Positions 12,236 through 25,184 of a stretch of 64,000 nucleotides of DNA are shown here, in pieces (positions within the stretch are counted from its first letter, which is position 1; every line of letters starts with the position of its first letter). The position numbers and the translations under genes are program-made. Location: the NCBI RefSeq assembly GCF_003590095.1, contig NC_039502.1:1922001-1986000 (forward strand), written 5' to 3'. The stretch comes from Trichoplusia ni (lineage: Eukaryota; Arthropoda; Insecta; Lepidoptera; Noctuidae). The notes beneath the pieces are model-generated. The model was given only the letters and a program-made list of their open reading frames with translations, did not search any database and had not been told where the DNA came from.

Positions 12236-13823
12236 AAAACCAGTTTTGAGCCTCTTTATACTTCACGATCACTTCAAAGAAAAGAGGTTTGTTTTGTGTT
12301 GTGTGCGTACTTCTTAAGAACACGTTGTGAGTTCATATTTGACGCTGAGATTTTTGTTTCGTGCTTTGCCAAAAAAAAATGTGATAATACTTGGACTATT
12401 ATAGGTACTGCTTCAAGTTTTTTTTAAATAATCACAAGTCTTTTACACCTTGGTTATCTCAGTAATGTGAACCAAACAACATCCCGAGAAGTATTTGCAA
12501 AATCTTGGTATGAAATAAGTAGAAGCTAAAATCGTGATGTCGTTCAGTCGTCGCCTCCGAGCCTCTAAGCAAGCCTCCGCTCGATCACTACCGCGCTACG
12601 CAAAACGTGTTTCTAATATGATTCCGACTATAATTTATGTATATTGCTTTTTGTTTCTGGTCACTCGATACGTTAGGCGATTAAATCTCGACGATTTCAA
12701 GACATGGCGCCTCTGAAATTTGGGTCTCGGAGATTTAAGTACTCCGGTGTTCTTCATAAAAATGTTGTGTCGTCCCACTTTTTCGAGCTGAGACTAAACT
12801 TTATTGGTCCCATGTAAAGGTCAGATACAGTTAAATTTATTAAGTTTCTATGTAATGAGGTTTGAAGATGCTTTATTATGCTTAAGTTAGTTTATTACTT
12901 TAGATGGTACTGAAGATGGAGAAGCGACAGATTAGGCCTGTTTGTTTGTTGCGGCGTTTTATTTTTATACGTATTTAATTTGAGAACCTTTTTCCGTTTC
13001 GATAACGATTTAGGTTAGATTTGAGATCATAAAGTTTATTGCTGGGAAATTTGTAATGTACGAATTAAAAAGTAAAAAGATGAAAGTTTTAAATTATCGA
13101 TGTAATAACTTATCTTCGGGTATTTAAAAGGACAGTTTTTAAATGTACGATCCTCAGTGCCCTGGAACTGACCCAACGGACAAGATTAAACTCTACTATG
13201 TGACATAAATGAACAAATCATAAATCTGTATTTGGCATCGATTCTCATTTACGCCATCTATAAACTAACCAGCATCTTGTGAATTTAAGCCGTTGTTTTA
13301 TTTCCATTTAAGGAGTTCCCTTATACCTCTTTTTGATGACACTTCAAACCAATACGACGTACTAAACTCCGATCATTCAGGATGTAAAGAATAGTGGATA
13401 TATTCCCTTAAAAGAAAGCTACGATCTCTATTTAAGCCCATAAGCGCTTGCAACACACATTCCGCGAGTCAGAACCCATAGGAGCAGCTTATTACATCAA
13501 TAAGCTTCGCAATTTCGAGGCAGATACGTGGCAAACAGCACGTAAAGCGGCGATACCACATCTAAATAGGCCTTGATCAGCCGTTAAAAGATAACTTATT
13601 GGCTATAACTTAATTAAGTGCAGTTATCCAGAGATTATTGGGTGATTAGGGATGAGCGTGTGACTTAACGATTATTCGAATGCTTAGAATCGATTTTTGC
13701 ATTTTTTTCTTCTTGTTGTAAGTAAGGTGTGTGTGTTGTGATATTGGTCATGTATTTGTCTTGTAGTTAAGGTTTAGGTTAAGGTTTATTTAATGGAATA
13801 TTGTAGCACTTTTTAGTATTTTA

Positions 13824-13945
13824 AAATCACGAGGGGTGTTGCAAAAGTTCGGCGTGTATGACTGTCTGTGGCATTATAGCTCCCGAACGGATGAAGCGAT
13901 TTCAATTTAGCTTATTATGTATTGGAGGTGAAAAAAAGGTATAAA
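13824..13945 (+). repeat. Lepidopteran interspersed repeat ('tagctcccgaacggatgaa' type)
   Basis: cacgaggggtgttgcaaaagttcgg, tgactgtctgtggcattatagctcccgaacggatgaagcgatttcaattta is a sequence type widely dispersed in moth genomes. Class unknown. A G17 tract follows shortly after. Confidence 0.5.
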
Positions 13946-13958
13946 ACTTTTTTAAATT

Positions 13959-13975
13959 GGGGGGGGGGGGGGGGG
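13959..13975 (+). repeat. G17 homopolymer
   Basis: Seventeen consecutive G next to an A/T-rich repeat end. Long G runs are rare here and its length is likely polymorphic. Confidence 0.9.
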
Positions 13976-13999
13976 TTGCGGGAATATTTTCGGAGAGTT

Positions 14000-16900
14000 A
14001 TTTTTAAATGGTATATTGTTGAACATGTATATTGTATTTATCAAGAAATTGTATTATTAGGGTTATGTCGTTCTCAGAGTATTTGAAGCAAAATCCAGCT
14101 TGGTAACAAACATTTCACTATATTTATTTGTTACTTCTCATAACCAAAAGCCATAGGATATTATAAATACATTACAGGCGGACACTCAGGTATAATCATG
14201 AAAATAATATACCCATAAATTATTAATTAGTGGTGATCAATTATCCATAGCAGTTTGATTTTATCTGTCGAATTAAATTACCTAGGTTGTTTCGAAGTAA
14301 ATTGCGTAAACGATTTGAAATTATTCCATGTATTTAATATCCAGTTACGTATGTTAAATACTGTATTTTTGACAGTTACTTAATATAACTGGGTTTTAAT
14401 GTGGCCGAGTATTTTTGAGAAACTAACTCTACTAAATATGAAATTGAGGGTATTAAATAAGCAAAGGATATCTAGAACTAATCAAATATTAAATAAGATA
14501 TCTTATGCATTAATATGTTATACTAAGCTAATTAATTAATTTCTTAATTAAGTAGAATTACCTATTTATTAATATCTAGTTTTATTGCTTCTGTATGCAA
14601 ATTCAAGACTTTAAGTCCTTGAAAGCAGGTTACGAGTTATAATAATAATAAAAAAGTTCGTATTAATTTGTTTTAAATTAGTAGCCTTCGCCACAACCAC
14701 ATCAAAAAAGGAACAGTTTTAATCTTAGTCGGTTGCGGTCAGCCACCCCGTAATAACACTCTTTTTATTCTTAAATAATCTGTTTCAAAATTATGATTCA
14801 CTTTCTGTTCATTTTTTATTGGTTTCCGAGTAGTCGATCATTCGGATTCCAGCTTAGTCGAGTAAAACACAACACTAGTGAGTCATCGGCGTTCGAAATC
14901 GATCACCTTTTACGTTGAGCACTGCCCTATTTACGCAATCCTATTGTTTTTGTGTCGCTAACTGAACTATGATTAAGTGGGTGGACACACTATCGCGAGT
15001 TCAGCTGTAGTTTCATCGATAGACTGTTTAATGCAAAACTCCTGTTACAAAGCATATAGGATGTAATGATGTGGGTAAGCAGAGTAAAAGGTATTTTTCT
15101 TGTATAAAATACAAAGTTACCTATTTGTATTCAAATGATACTCACACGGACCTAAACTTTATTTTGAACTGAAGCACAGATTTACTATCCATGTATCGGC
15201 AGTTTTTTTGTTTAAATTACATAGCAATACCCAATCGCAAGTTTGTTATCAAAGATGCATTTTCGACTAGCAACATGAGACCATAAAATGTAACTTACTA
15301 CTTAAACTAAAACTTCCTTGAATAATGTCGGTAAAAACTATAAAACAAATACACATACAGATAGACATATCTACTAATATATATTTCAAGAAACCGCGCT
15401 TACGAGACGACGGCAACACGATGTTTTTTGCATAATTTAATCAACTCGCAACGATCAAACATATGTGTTTACAGAAGGGGATATAAATCATATAAATCGA
15501 CACATTACTCCTCCGTACTCACGAGTTAAGGGGTTTCACACAACAGTTACGTCTGTGAAGTAGAGCTGCGATTTTGTTGCGATACCCTTTACTAATATCA
15601 TCATACTTTACTCATGAATTAATGTAAAAAAGGCATCAATCAAAGATGCATTTTGATGGGTATAAAGTAATCTTCAAGACAAAGTAATTCGATTTGTGTT
15701 AACTAACTTGTTTCAATCTATCATTTTCTGTATGAACTATTGAGTACTTGAACTGTACCCTATAATCGCATTTGGTGTAATTTTAATAAAGCACGCATTA
15801 TGTCTTACTAAAAAAAGTAATATCAATTGAGTAGGTGATTTAACTAAGTGCATTCTTAAGAAATTTTATACAGTACCAAATCGCTGCGACCGCAGCTCTC
15901 GTGTGGAGCACCCTTACCGATTCAGACGCATTAGTAGAGACAAGTTTTCGCTCGGGGCTAATTGAGATCGCTCCGCAGTTGATAAAGATTCGCCGGTATA
16001 CGGGAACATGCTTATTTCACGTGTCGAGGTATCTACAGGGGTGCGAATTACTTTGTTCGATTTTCTTGGGGTAGGAAATTGGTAACACGCGGTCGTCTTA
16101 CACGTGGAGTCGCGGAACTTGACTAACAAGGGTACCTTTTAGTACTTTTAGTGATTTACTTTTTAAGGATAATAGGTAAAAGTCGATAGTTATAAATGCT
16201 GATCAGATCAAATCATGACTTGGTACGAAATAAGTATGATGTGATGAATTTATTTTTAGGAAGCTACATGTCTGTTTTCTAGCCAGTGCTCTAAGCAGGA
16301 CTCAAGAACTTAGATAACCTACACTCGCGTAGGCGATGTTCTTATTAACTTGAGTTTAGCAACCTTCAAAAAAGAACAGTTAACAGGATGAACGGATTTC
16401 GTTGATTCTTTTTTGCCTATAAAAATCATTAAGTTTGGCGCAGTAGTATTTATTTCAATTCGGTTGTAACTTTTTGTTTTTGATACAAATATGGACGGTT
16501 TTATCTTTATGGAAACTAGTAGCCAGCTTTTTAAAAAGCAAAACTGAGGTCGCGGTCTAAGTTACTAGAATAAGGCTCTCTAACACGGAAACAGATCCTC
16601 AACCATCCAATAACGACGAATAGCAAGAAGAGTACGGAAATCAATATGTAATGACTTCTTACACTAAAACGTTACGATTTACTTGATCCTAAGGTTTTGC
16701 TTGACGATCCATCAGATATCGGGTGTCCGCCGCGCGTGACTCACAGTAGGCGACCGATTAGACTTTCACCCAGTAACGATACTGCGCGCTCCGATTATCG
16801 CACCCGATCGTAATTATATGTTTTGTGTACATTGCTAGCTTAGTTCCGGTTTGCAGGACTTAAGGGAACGGGGAAACATTCCAGTGGTTTTTGCCAGAAA

Positions 16901-17600
16901 GAGTACGGTACTCCCCTTAGCCTTAAGGCGAACGAAACCCATGAGGATTTCCACTAGTTTAATGAAAGGGACTCGTTACATGGACGATTGCTTAGCCAGT
17001 GGTTAATAAAAATATATATATATTTTTTGTAAATGCTCCAACATAAGAAGTAAAATGATGAAAATGAAAAAACACTATTATGCGATTTACATTAATATCA
17101 GAGTGGTATTTTTGTGTTCTCTTAAATGATATATGTATAGGTAATAGTGTTATTTAGAAATAAAATTTTAAAATCTTATAGAAAAAAGAAATAAAAAACT
17201 ATTTCGTTTAAAATCTCCAAAATATATTTATTAAATAGCCATTATAATCTCTAACATTTTATTAAATTAGAGTATTCTACCACTAGAAACTACAGCTATA
17301 CTGACCGATCGATGTACGCCATCCATTTCTAATCGCGCGCGTGAGTCACTTCACATGCGTGTGCGCATCGTAAGGTATTACGTTGCTGTGACTCATTTTG
17401 TTAGCTTTTTATTGCTAACGTGTTCTGCTAGGCTTATCTTTATAGGTTTTAAGTGATGTTAGCAGAATTATGAAGTTTTCAATGATTGCTTGAACACATT
17501 TCTACTGAGTGTTGAGAAAATTGTGGATAATCCAGTTTTTTTACGTGCAGGAATTGAAAGTAGTAAAATGTTATATACATATTATTACACCACTAACATT
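14000..17600. other. Noncoding DNA with GC-richer blocks
   Basis: The 14.0-15.8 kb part is AT-rich and empty. Blocks at about 15880-16135 and 16680-16990 approach balanced composition. A minus-strand frame of 71 codons (15914-16129) in the first lacks recognisable features. AP-1 motifs mark the second block. Either could be conserved regulatory DNA. Confidence 0.4.
16737..17395. promoter_or_regulatory. Three AP-1-type sites within 660 bases
   Basis: TGACTCA at 16737-16743, TGAGTCA at 17342-17348 and TGACTCA at 17389-17395, the last two 40 bases apart next to CG-rich alternating sequence. They could be an enhancer for bZIP factors. The motif is short, so chance occurrence is possible. Confidence 0.25.
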
Positions 17601-17679
17601 TGCGCCAAAGAGTGTGACTCAGAAGTAATTTATAGAAAGTATTAGTATTTTTTTAAATTTCAACAAATTCCTCTGGATA

Positions 17680-17784
17680 TCTCCGCATCACCCTATGGTT
17701 GATTGGTAGAGAATGCCTCAGGCATTAAGTCCGCTATTGTACATGTACAAATAATCTATAAAAGTGTAAATAAATAAATAAATG
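17680..17784 (+). mobile_element. LINE 3' end with AAATA tail
   Basis: The sequence gagaatgcctcaggcattaagtccgc...tgtacatgtaca, followed by gtgtaaataaataaataaatg, is the familiar 3' UTR and tail of a lepidopteran non-LTR retrotransposon. It contains the small palindrome tgcctcaggca. No ORF remains upstream, so this is a 5'-truncated dead copy. The clade is not assigned. Confidence 0.65.
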
Positions 17785-18589
17785 CTATCCAAAAATTCAC
17801 GAGGCATTTCAGGTAGTGACAGATTTCATTGGAAAATAAGTTGTGATATATGATGTATTTTAAATAATTTTTAACTTGTTAAGAATTAAGTACCACAATT
17901 TACAATATTTGTAAGAGAATTGAGTATTATAAATGTCCGTCCTTCTAAAGTACGAGTGCTGAATTCAGCTGAATTCTGCTCACCGCTTTTAGAGCACAGT
18001 CGTGTTATACACATTTTGGTCGACGATAAAATGCTTGTGTAGCGAGGGTCAGCCTAGTTTTGACGTTTTCTCGGCGTATTGCCAAGGATCTTGTATATGG
18101 GACGTAGCAGCGCATAAAGGAACTACCCTTTTAGACGTGATGACAATATACGATAGCCAAGGAAAAGTCAATAGATTATCCGGATCGAAGGACCAAATTT
18201 GAACAGTAGAGTATTAAGTTCAGGGATGCTTGGATTTTTAAAGGTTATTGGCACTAGAATAAATAGTAGAAAAAATATTCTATTCTCAAACAATATTTAT
18301 TATCTTATTACGGTGAAGAACAGTCACGATAACATAACATCATGTCATATGCAAAAACTATTTTAGACTTAAGATTTTTTTCTAAAATTACACACTACAT
18401 ACAAAATAACATTAAACAAATAGGCTAAAAAATGATAACAATCTGCAATTATTGTGCCATACCCAAACACTGGGCGAGACTTGAATTCGCCATAATATCA
18501 GTTCGATAGATCACCTCTATCTAAGGTAGGCCCAAACAAAGCTTGTATGTTTATGGCGTAACCTAAGACCTCACATTGAGGAGTTACGA

Positions 18590-18613
18590 GGGGGCGGGGG
18601 GCGGAGGGGGCGG
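18590..18613 (+). other. G-tract cluster
   Basis: G5-c-G6-c-GGa-G5-c-GG. Three long G runs with very short spacers; it falls just short of a canonical four-tract quadruplex but could form a bulged one. A second CpG-rich patch (18668-18705) follows. Confidence 0.4.
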
Positions 18614-19114
18614 CACTGATTTTTAATTTAGATAAAAAAACGTAAAAAAGTAGATGCCATCACTTAGCATGCGTGCCGCCGGCGCGCGGACGTATTGCGT
18701 GGATTTGTTGTCGCTGGATAAGAATTAGTTTTATTTTGGTTTTAATTTTTAGAATAGTCATATTGTTAAGCGAGTTTTTTGTTCCATTGTGAAACTAACA
18801 TTAAAGTATATAGCAATAGCGTATTTACATTATTAATATGATCACAATATGTCATCTGCAACTCAACAACATTGAATACATTAAGGAATTATCATTATGT
18901 TTCGATAGAAACGCACACTGAAACAAAATATTTTTTCAGAACCATTGCCAAATATACAACGTAAAATGTCACTTGCATTTCATTACTCATCCACGTTAAC
19001 TGTATCCACGACTTTGTTCTTACATACTTCACATCCTCGTGCCCAACATTATGGGAGAATGTTTACACGGCTTATTACGGCCCATGGGAACAATGATGGA
19101 GGTCATCATGCTTG

Positions 19115-19122
19115 TGACGTCA
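19115..19122. promoter_or_regulatory. CRE palindrome TGACGTCA
   Basis: A full CRE in a moderately GC-richer block (18945-19200) that is open on both strands. Base composition by codon position there does not look coding (second positions as GC-rich as first), so a noncoding role is more likely. Other full CREs occur at 22498 and 53315. Confidence 0.25.
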
Positions 19123-20937
19123 TTAACGTGACAATTGTTGAACGCCATTGTAGGAAAAGTCTTTGTTTGGGAGATATGATTAGGATTTATTTCCGTCAGT
19201 AAAAAGGTGAAATGTTTATTTTTGGTGAGAAATAAAGGGCGGAGTCCTTTTGGTCCTTGGTTCCACTGGCTTGGTAAAGACAAGGTGACGATTGAAGGCA
19301 GTGAAAGATGGTAGAGTAAACATAGTTTAGTCAGTTTCTTAGATGATATGATGTGGATAGACGATACAAGAGCAATAAATGACAGCTTTACTTACTGTAA
19401 CCTACATTGATTGCTGAAAATAACGCTCTATAAGTGGGCTCTTGCACAATCTTCTAAACTAAGTAAATAGTTATTAAATATAATAAAAACTTCCATTAAA
19501 TAATTTAACGGGTGAAACCTACACAATGAAAGCAAAAAAGTAATCACTGAACGATCAAAAATTGTAAGAAAAAGTTAAAATACGGGTTCCAAAATATTAT
19601 AAAAGAATATAAATTGCTATTTCAAGACATGACTAGTTTTTTTCCTTCAACAGCTTAAGCTTTTTGCAGTGTTATCGGATTTTGTGCTATAAACATTTGA
19701 CCTATTTTCAATGAATCTCTTAAAAGTACAACTTGTAATGCTTGTAAAAAAGTGTATCTTCCAAAAAAGTAATTGCACGTGCACGACTTATTAACACTTT
19801 TTATAATTTTTCTCGATTGACAATTGATTGATGGATTGACAAATGAGATGGTATTCAATTTATCATAGTCGTGAAAACGCGTGGGTCGGTTGGATTAACT
19901 TTTTTGTAAGACTAATCATTGTATTGCAAAATGTAGTTGAGGAAGCCCGCTTTAAATATGACGAACTGTGTGTAATTACCGAGGGGAGTGAGACTGCGTG
20001 TGTAGGTGTAAAGGTGTGAATTAAAGTTTCCGTGTTACTACCATTTTAATGGACCAAGTTAAATAATCGCTTGCTGGCATTGCCTTGAGTCATGCTTCTG
20101 GTCCTTTGGAGACAAACAATTGTTAATTATGTAAGTCACCTAAAAATAACTGTATAATAACAAATTCCAACATTAAATTACAAAAAAAGCTATTTCATCG
20201 TTTCCCTACCGCATCCCCCAAGGCTACCCTTCATTCTTTACCCAAATTGCTATAGAAATATTAAAGAGTAACACGCTATAAAAGACCGATATAATAAAAA
20301 AGTTTCTTAGTCCAGGATCGAGTAAAAAAAGCAGTGAAAAGCAGTTAATTTATTCAACAGCCAAGAGTGTGACTGCCACCGTTTCTTATGCAAATCACTT
20401 AGATATTTACGAGCAAAGGGGTTGCGCACAGAACAACTTTTACACTTTACAGATGTGACATTCGTTTGACCGGTTTTTAGTCCTTTTACACATTTGCTGT
20501 CAAGGTTGGAAGTTTTAAAGCATTTATATTACAACTTTTAAGGGGGCTAAATAAATAGGATGACGTAAAATTGCTGTTTTCTTATTTAGTATGAAATTAT
20601 CTAATTATGTATTTAGAAAAGTACTAATACAGCCTAACAGATGTGCTTACATCTCGGTAAATAAAATATTTAAAACTGTGATCAGTTTCATACATATGCA
20701 TCTACTAATTATTCTTAATTTCTAAGGACTATATTTTATACTTCAACACCTTTAATTGAACAAAGTTTCATAAAAGAATACTAACAACAAAATCAGCGAC
20801 TCGTTACTTAAAAATTGAATACAACTCAAAATCTCCCACATTGATTGGCAGTCGTACAGTGTTCTACAACAATATTCAGCTGACGCATTTCGCATAAAAG
20901 CTTTATTTTTAATAGTATTAAGGTAATACAAAGGAGT

Positions 20938-20999
20938 GTCGAGTCTGCACGCCTGCCGGTGACACGGCGAGCGTGCGCGACTGACGTTGTGGACGCGTT
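20938..20999 (+). repeat. GC-rich patch resembling the 27.4/27.9 kb element
   Basis: gacacggcgagcgtgcgcgactgacg matches copy 2 at most positions, chiefly differing at CpG-type sites. Left homology is weak. Confidence 0.35.
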
Positions 21000-22894
21000 T
21001 TCTGAATAATTGCCGCGCAGTTTAACTACACAGTAACTGTGCTTCTCTATATTTACTTTGATATAGAACTGTGCGATACAATAAGTTGTTCGTTTGTTAC
21101 TGTACTATAGACTTATTGGGTTAAACCGGGTAACGTGTAGTGAGAGAGATGACTGAATGATTTTGAGAATGTGATTTGAGGACTAAATAAAATATATGGA
21201 TGGCGGATATAGACGGTCTTGCAGCGGGAAAAACATGTAAAAGTCGTATGTGTATCTGAGTTTTAAAATCAAGGCAAAGAAATAGAACAATTTATGCAAA
21301 CCCTTCTGTTATATAATTTACTATCCTATAGATCTAATAAAGCTTTCTCCATAGGCAGAGTCACAGCTACCGGTAGTATAAATAAATGCATAAAAGTGGA
21401 ATCATAAAGCATAACTCATCTTTATGTAGTGTAATTGGTTTCGACCGTCCTATTCAAACGACCATAAATAAAGAGTGCATGCATATGCTAGCAAATTGTA
21501 ACATAAATCCTGCTTTTAGAACTAAACGGTACTTTACTTAGGTAAGTATTAAAACAAACTAAAAGTCTTACAATTTTCACGCTACGCCGAACCTATTCAG
21601 AACTACAAAATAATAATTCCGAAACAACAATACGAAAGTTAATTTATTCAATAGCGTTCGGTTCACGTCAAAACTTGATAATATTTTTTTGAAACCTCCT
21701 CGACTGGAATGAGCAGTCAACATCACTGTTTTTTGCCCGATTCTTGGGCCTGTCATGGTCCTAAATACCAAGTTTACTTTGCGGCCCGAACAACAAGGAC
21801 ACGCTATGAAATGTTGAGGAATCCTCTTTTTGAACCGCAAAGTTAAGTTTGTCGGTCCTAAGAGAATATTTAGGGATCTTTTTTAATTTTATTGTGTCTC
21901 CAAATATTTGATTGTTAAACAGTATTACATAATGCAGCATTAGTGATAGTTTGATCGAGTTAAGATAAGGGTTGTGGTTTCTCATGGGGGTTCGAGAGCA
22001 GTTTAAATATTTGGTGTTTTGGTCATTTAATATTACGTCGTTATTTGATGCAGCGTTTTCATTATCAGACCAGACCTTTGCTCTACTTCAAATTGTTATT
22101 AAAATACTGGTCATATAAAAAATCTTTTTAAGTTACTCCTACATTAAAATTTGAAGTCAATTATTCTTTTTTATGCCCCCAATAAATCGATAGCTTCCTT
22201 TTTCAATATCTAGCTCTCATAAATCCTTCTTCAGCTTAAACTAATTTACATCGCATACACCTTCAGAACAATAGAACATTAATTACTATCAATTGCTATC
22301 GTAGGAATGTTCGCAGTTGTCATTTGTCTTTATACATTCCTACACAATTATATTCAAGCTTTTTACAAGGCGAGCCTAGCCAGATGTTTAACTAGAACAT
22401 TGTAAAGCAGATACACATTAAACCGATTATAAAAGCACCCTCAATTAATTTAATTGGCCTAGAGTTAAGGAGATTACGCACTGTCGGTTGTTATAACTGA
22501 CGTCAAAATGTTTGTACAGTTTTATTTATTGTTACGTGTTGCGCTGATGTAGAATTAGCTTTATTTGTATTGAAGTTGGTTGCATTAGTATCAGAAGAAC
22601 TTGTTGTTTCTTGTAGATTGTTCACGTAAATAGAAGTCTTTATCGGGAATTTCTAGTAGTGCCATTGACATAACAAAATCTTGCTTTTTTTAAATCTTTG
22701 GGTTAATTTCTGGATTTTGTGGAAATCTTGTAAATTATCCTGTGCGGTTTTTATGAACTGATATTCGGGTTGTTGTTGAAGCTAGGTCTGCGGTATACTA
22801 TAGGTGGTGGATTCCTAATTATTCTTCTAAACAACTCATAGATAGCCAATTTAGAAGGGTCCTTTCGAAGGTGGGAAATGTATTAATATACGCT

Positions 22895-22970
22895 TCTCCA
22901 GACTTGGGTATCTTTGTACATGTGACTTTAATGTTTGTAAAACCCCGCGCCACAAGGATCCGTACATCAG
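22895..22970 (+). mobile_element. SINE body fragment
   Basis: cagacttgggtatctttgtacatgtgactttaatgtttgtaaaaccccgcgccacaaggat corresponds to the middle of the SINE at 4.2 and 57.2 kb. The tRNA head is absent. Confidence 0.6.
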
Positions 22971-23343
22971 TCGCCAGTCCACGTCATACCAATCAACAGT
23001 CCCCTTAATCCAAGTTTACAAGACGTTACAAAAGTGATGGTCACCATTTAAGACCCATTCATTATCCATACAAACAAGTTTCTATTAACAATGGTTTAAT
23101 GGCTCGACGCCCGGTTATTTAGATTGATTTGATCTACCATTCATTAGTGATCGCAGTTCGGGGATAAATTTTAGTTAGCAACTAATTAGTTAGTCGATGA
23201 TTTAGTTTATGTTTGCAGTTTTCGATTTGAATCGATTGCGAACTTTTGATAGTGATCTTGGTATTGAAACTTTGTAAAGTGATTTTTTGTGAGTGTGGTT
23301 AGAAGATGTAAGTTATGATTTATATCTACACGTTTGTGTTTGT

Positions 23344-23488
23344 GTTTTCCACATTTTCCATTGTATCTTCGCTCCTATTAGTCACAGTGTGATGGTTTAT
23401 AGCTTAAAACCTTCCTCGATGAATGGCCTTGCAAATTGAACCTAACTAACAAACCAACAAACTCTTCGGCATTATATATTAGTATAGA
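23344..23488 (-). mobile_element. Lep1-type Helitron-like element, 3'-truncated
   Basis: It shares ttttccacattttccattgtatcttcgctcctatta with the 53.5 kb copy and keeps the 5' TC end (GA at 23487-23488, followed by T). The CTAG 3' terminus is missing and the left boundary is abrupt near 23344, where unrelated TG-rich DNA begins. This is a decayed fragment with several small changes. Confidence 0.7.
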
Positions 23489-24841
23489 TTATGCAAACAT
23501 AAATCGGTTTAACTTTTCGCTTTTACTTTTAAATATAAACAATTGCAGGGTCCCATTTAGTAAAATGCAGTCAAAACGCTTTTCAAATGTTTGAAACATA
23601 AAATTATAACAGTAACTTAGTAAGTTAAATAATATTAAAAAACAAAAAATGATAAAAACGTGCCCTTTGCCCTGTAGTGGACTTTCAAAATAAGGACATG
23701 TCATTTACGCATGAAATAAAATAAAATTTATATGTTTTTATAAAAGAGCTGTTCAAGTAAGAAAGTCCTCGAATGATAATAGGTTGAGCAGTTTATGATA
23801 AAAATCGATTTGCAATAAACACTTCAACAAAATTGCGGGTGGCGACCGTATCACCATTCTTGTTTTAATTGTGTTAATTAAAAACAAAGTACAATTTAAA
23901 AACATTGATCCTTTAATATATTTCTGATCGTGCTTTTTAATTAAATATCTTTAAATATTTTAATAGGTTCTACACCAAAACCTGCAACGAAATGTATTCT
24001 TAATAGTAGTGGTGTTAAAGTTGAAAATTGATAACAGGTTTGTATCAGCTGTTGCTATAATATTGACTAGGTACGCAAAAGAATTTTACTTTCAATCTAT
24101 CTATATTTGTAGAATTAAAAGTGATGTAAGTCGGTTTGTTCGTTTAAAGTATCATCGGATTATCTTGTAATTATTATTTGAACTCAACTTAATTGGCATC
24201 AATTAATTAGTCAGTTTATTAATCCACGGATTATATTAAGCTTAATGAGGCATAATTGGATATATTAATAAAAACAGAAAAGATTAGCTTTTTCAATTAC
24301 CTATATTTTTATATCTTTTTTACAAATATTTGTTTCGTACTCAACTGAAATTAAAAATAGATATTTCTGGAGGCCTAACTCCACAACAGAAACAAGCTTA
24401 TTATTAACACTAGTAGCCTTTATTAATCTAAAATTCCCAGACAAAACCGGGACAAAAACATAGCTTCCAATAAATTGTGTAGTCGCGTGACACGCACGCG
24501 CAGATGTTCCGGTTATCTCATCAAAAAAGAAAGTATAGTGTACAGTATGTATGGACGAATAGTCATACATATCTATATAGGTCGCCTACACTATAGTTGT
24601 GGCTTCATTATGTATTTAAGTGGATGCAATCTATATCAGCAAGTTCAGAATGGCCCAAAGATGGCATTTCGTGATTGTTGAATACATTCCCTTGATACAC
24701 GTTCTCGTGTTTATTATAATGCTTAATGTAATTGGTAAGAATTTTTTTTTGGTGTTGACTTTTATTTGGTGTTTAGGCTGCTAGTTTACTTTAATTGGCA
24801 TACCTGTATTTCTATTGTACACAAAATAGCCGTTCACTTAT

Positions 24842-25032
24842 TTATAATATGGACCAATTCAAATGTTCAGTTTTTTGTATCTCATAAACACTAATCTCAT
24901 TCTCATCTCTTATATTTTCACAATACAAATATTTACTTGTGATTTGATTCCGTGGCCTTCTGCACACAAACCACTGCAAGTCTTCGATTGATAGAACCGA
25001 TTCGAAACTAAAAGCGACTTCTAAACCATCAT
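24842..25032 (-). CDS. Candidate terminal exon, unrecognised
   Basis: On the minus strand, a pyrimidine-rich acceptor (tttccccctag) is followed by about 62 codons ending in TAA at 24842, from DGLEVAFSFESVLSIEDLQW to EHLNWSIL. A polyadenylation hexamer AATAAA (plus 24761-24766) lies about 75 bases past the stop. Base use by codon position is only mildly coding-like. It would need an upstream exon; candidates at 28 kb exist but were not joined with confidence. It could be a chance open frame. Confidence 0.22.
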
Positions 25033-25168
25033 CTAGGGGGAAATTTAAAAGCACGCGTCATACAAAATCAAAAACCATTTGTTAGGCTATTAACATTTTT
25101 TTTGGTTCAAATAAAATGTGTTTTTAGAGGGTGAAGAAACGGCGCAACAAACTCCTCAGCAACATATT

Positions 25169-25184
25169 ATTGTTGTTGTTGTTG
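25169..25184 (+). repeat. (TTG)n microsatellite
   Basis: About five TTG units in attgttgttgttgttgaac. Short. Confidence 0.7.
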
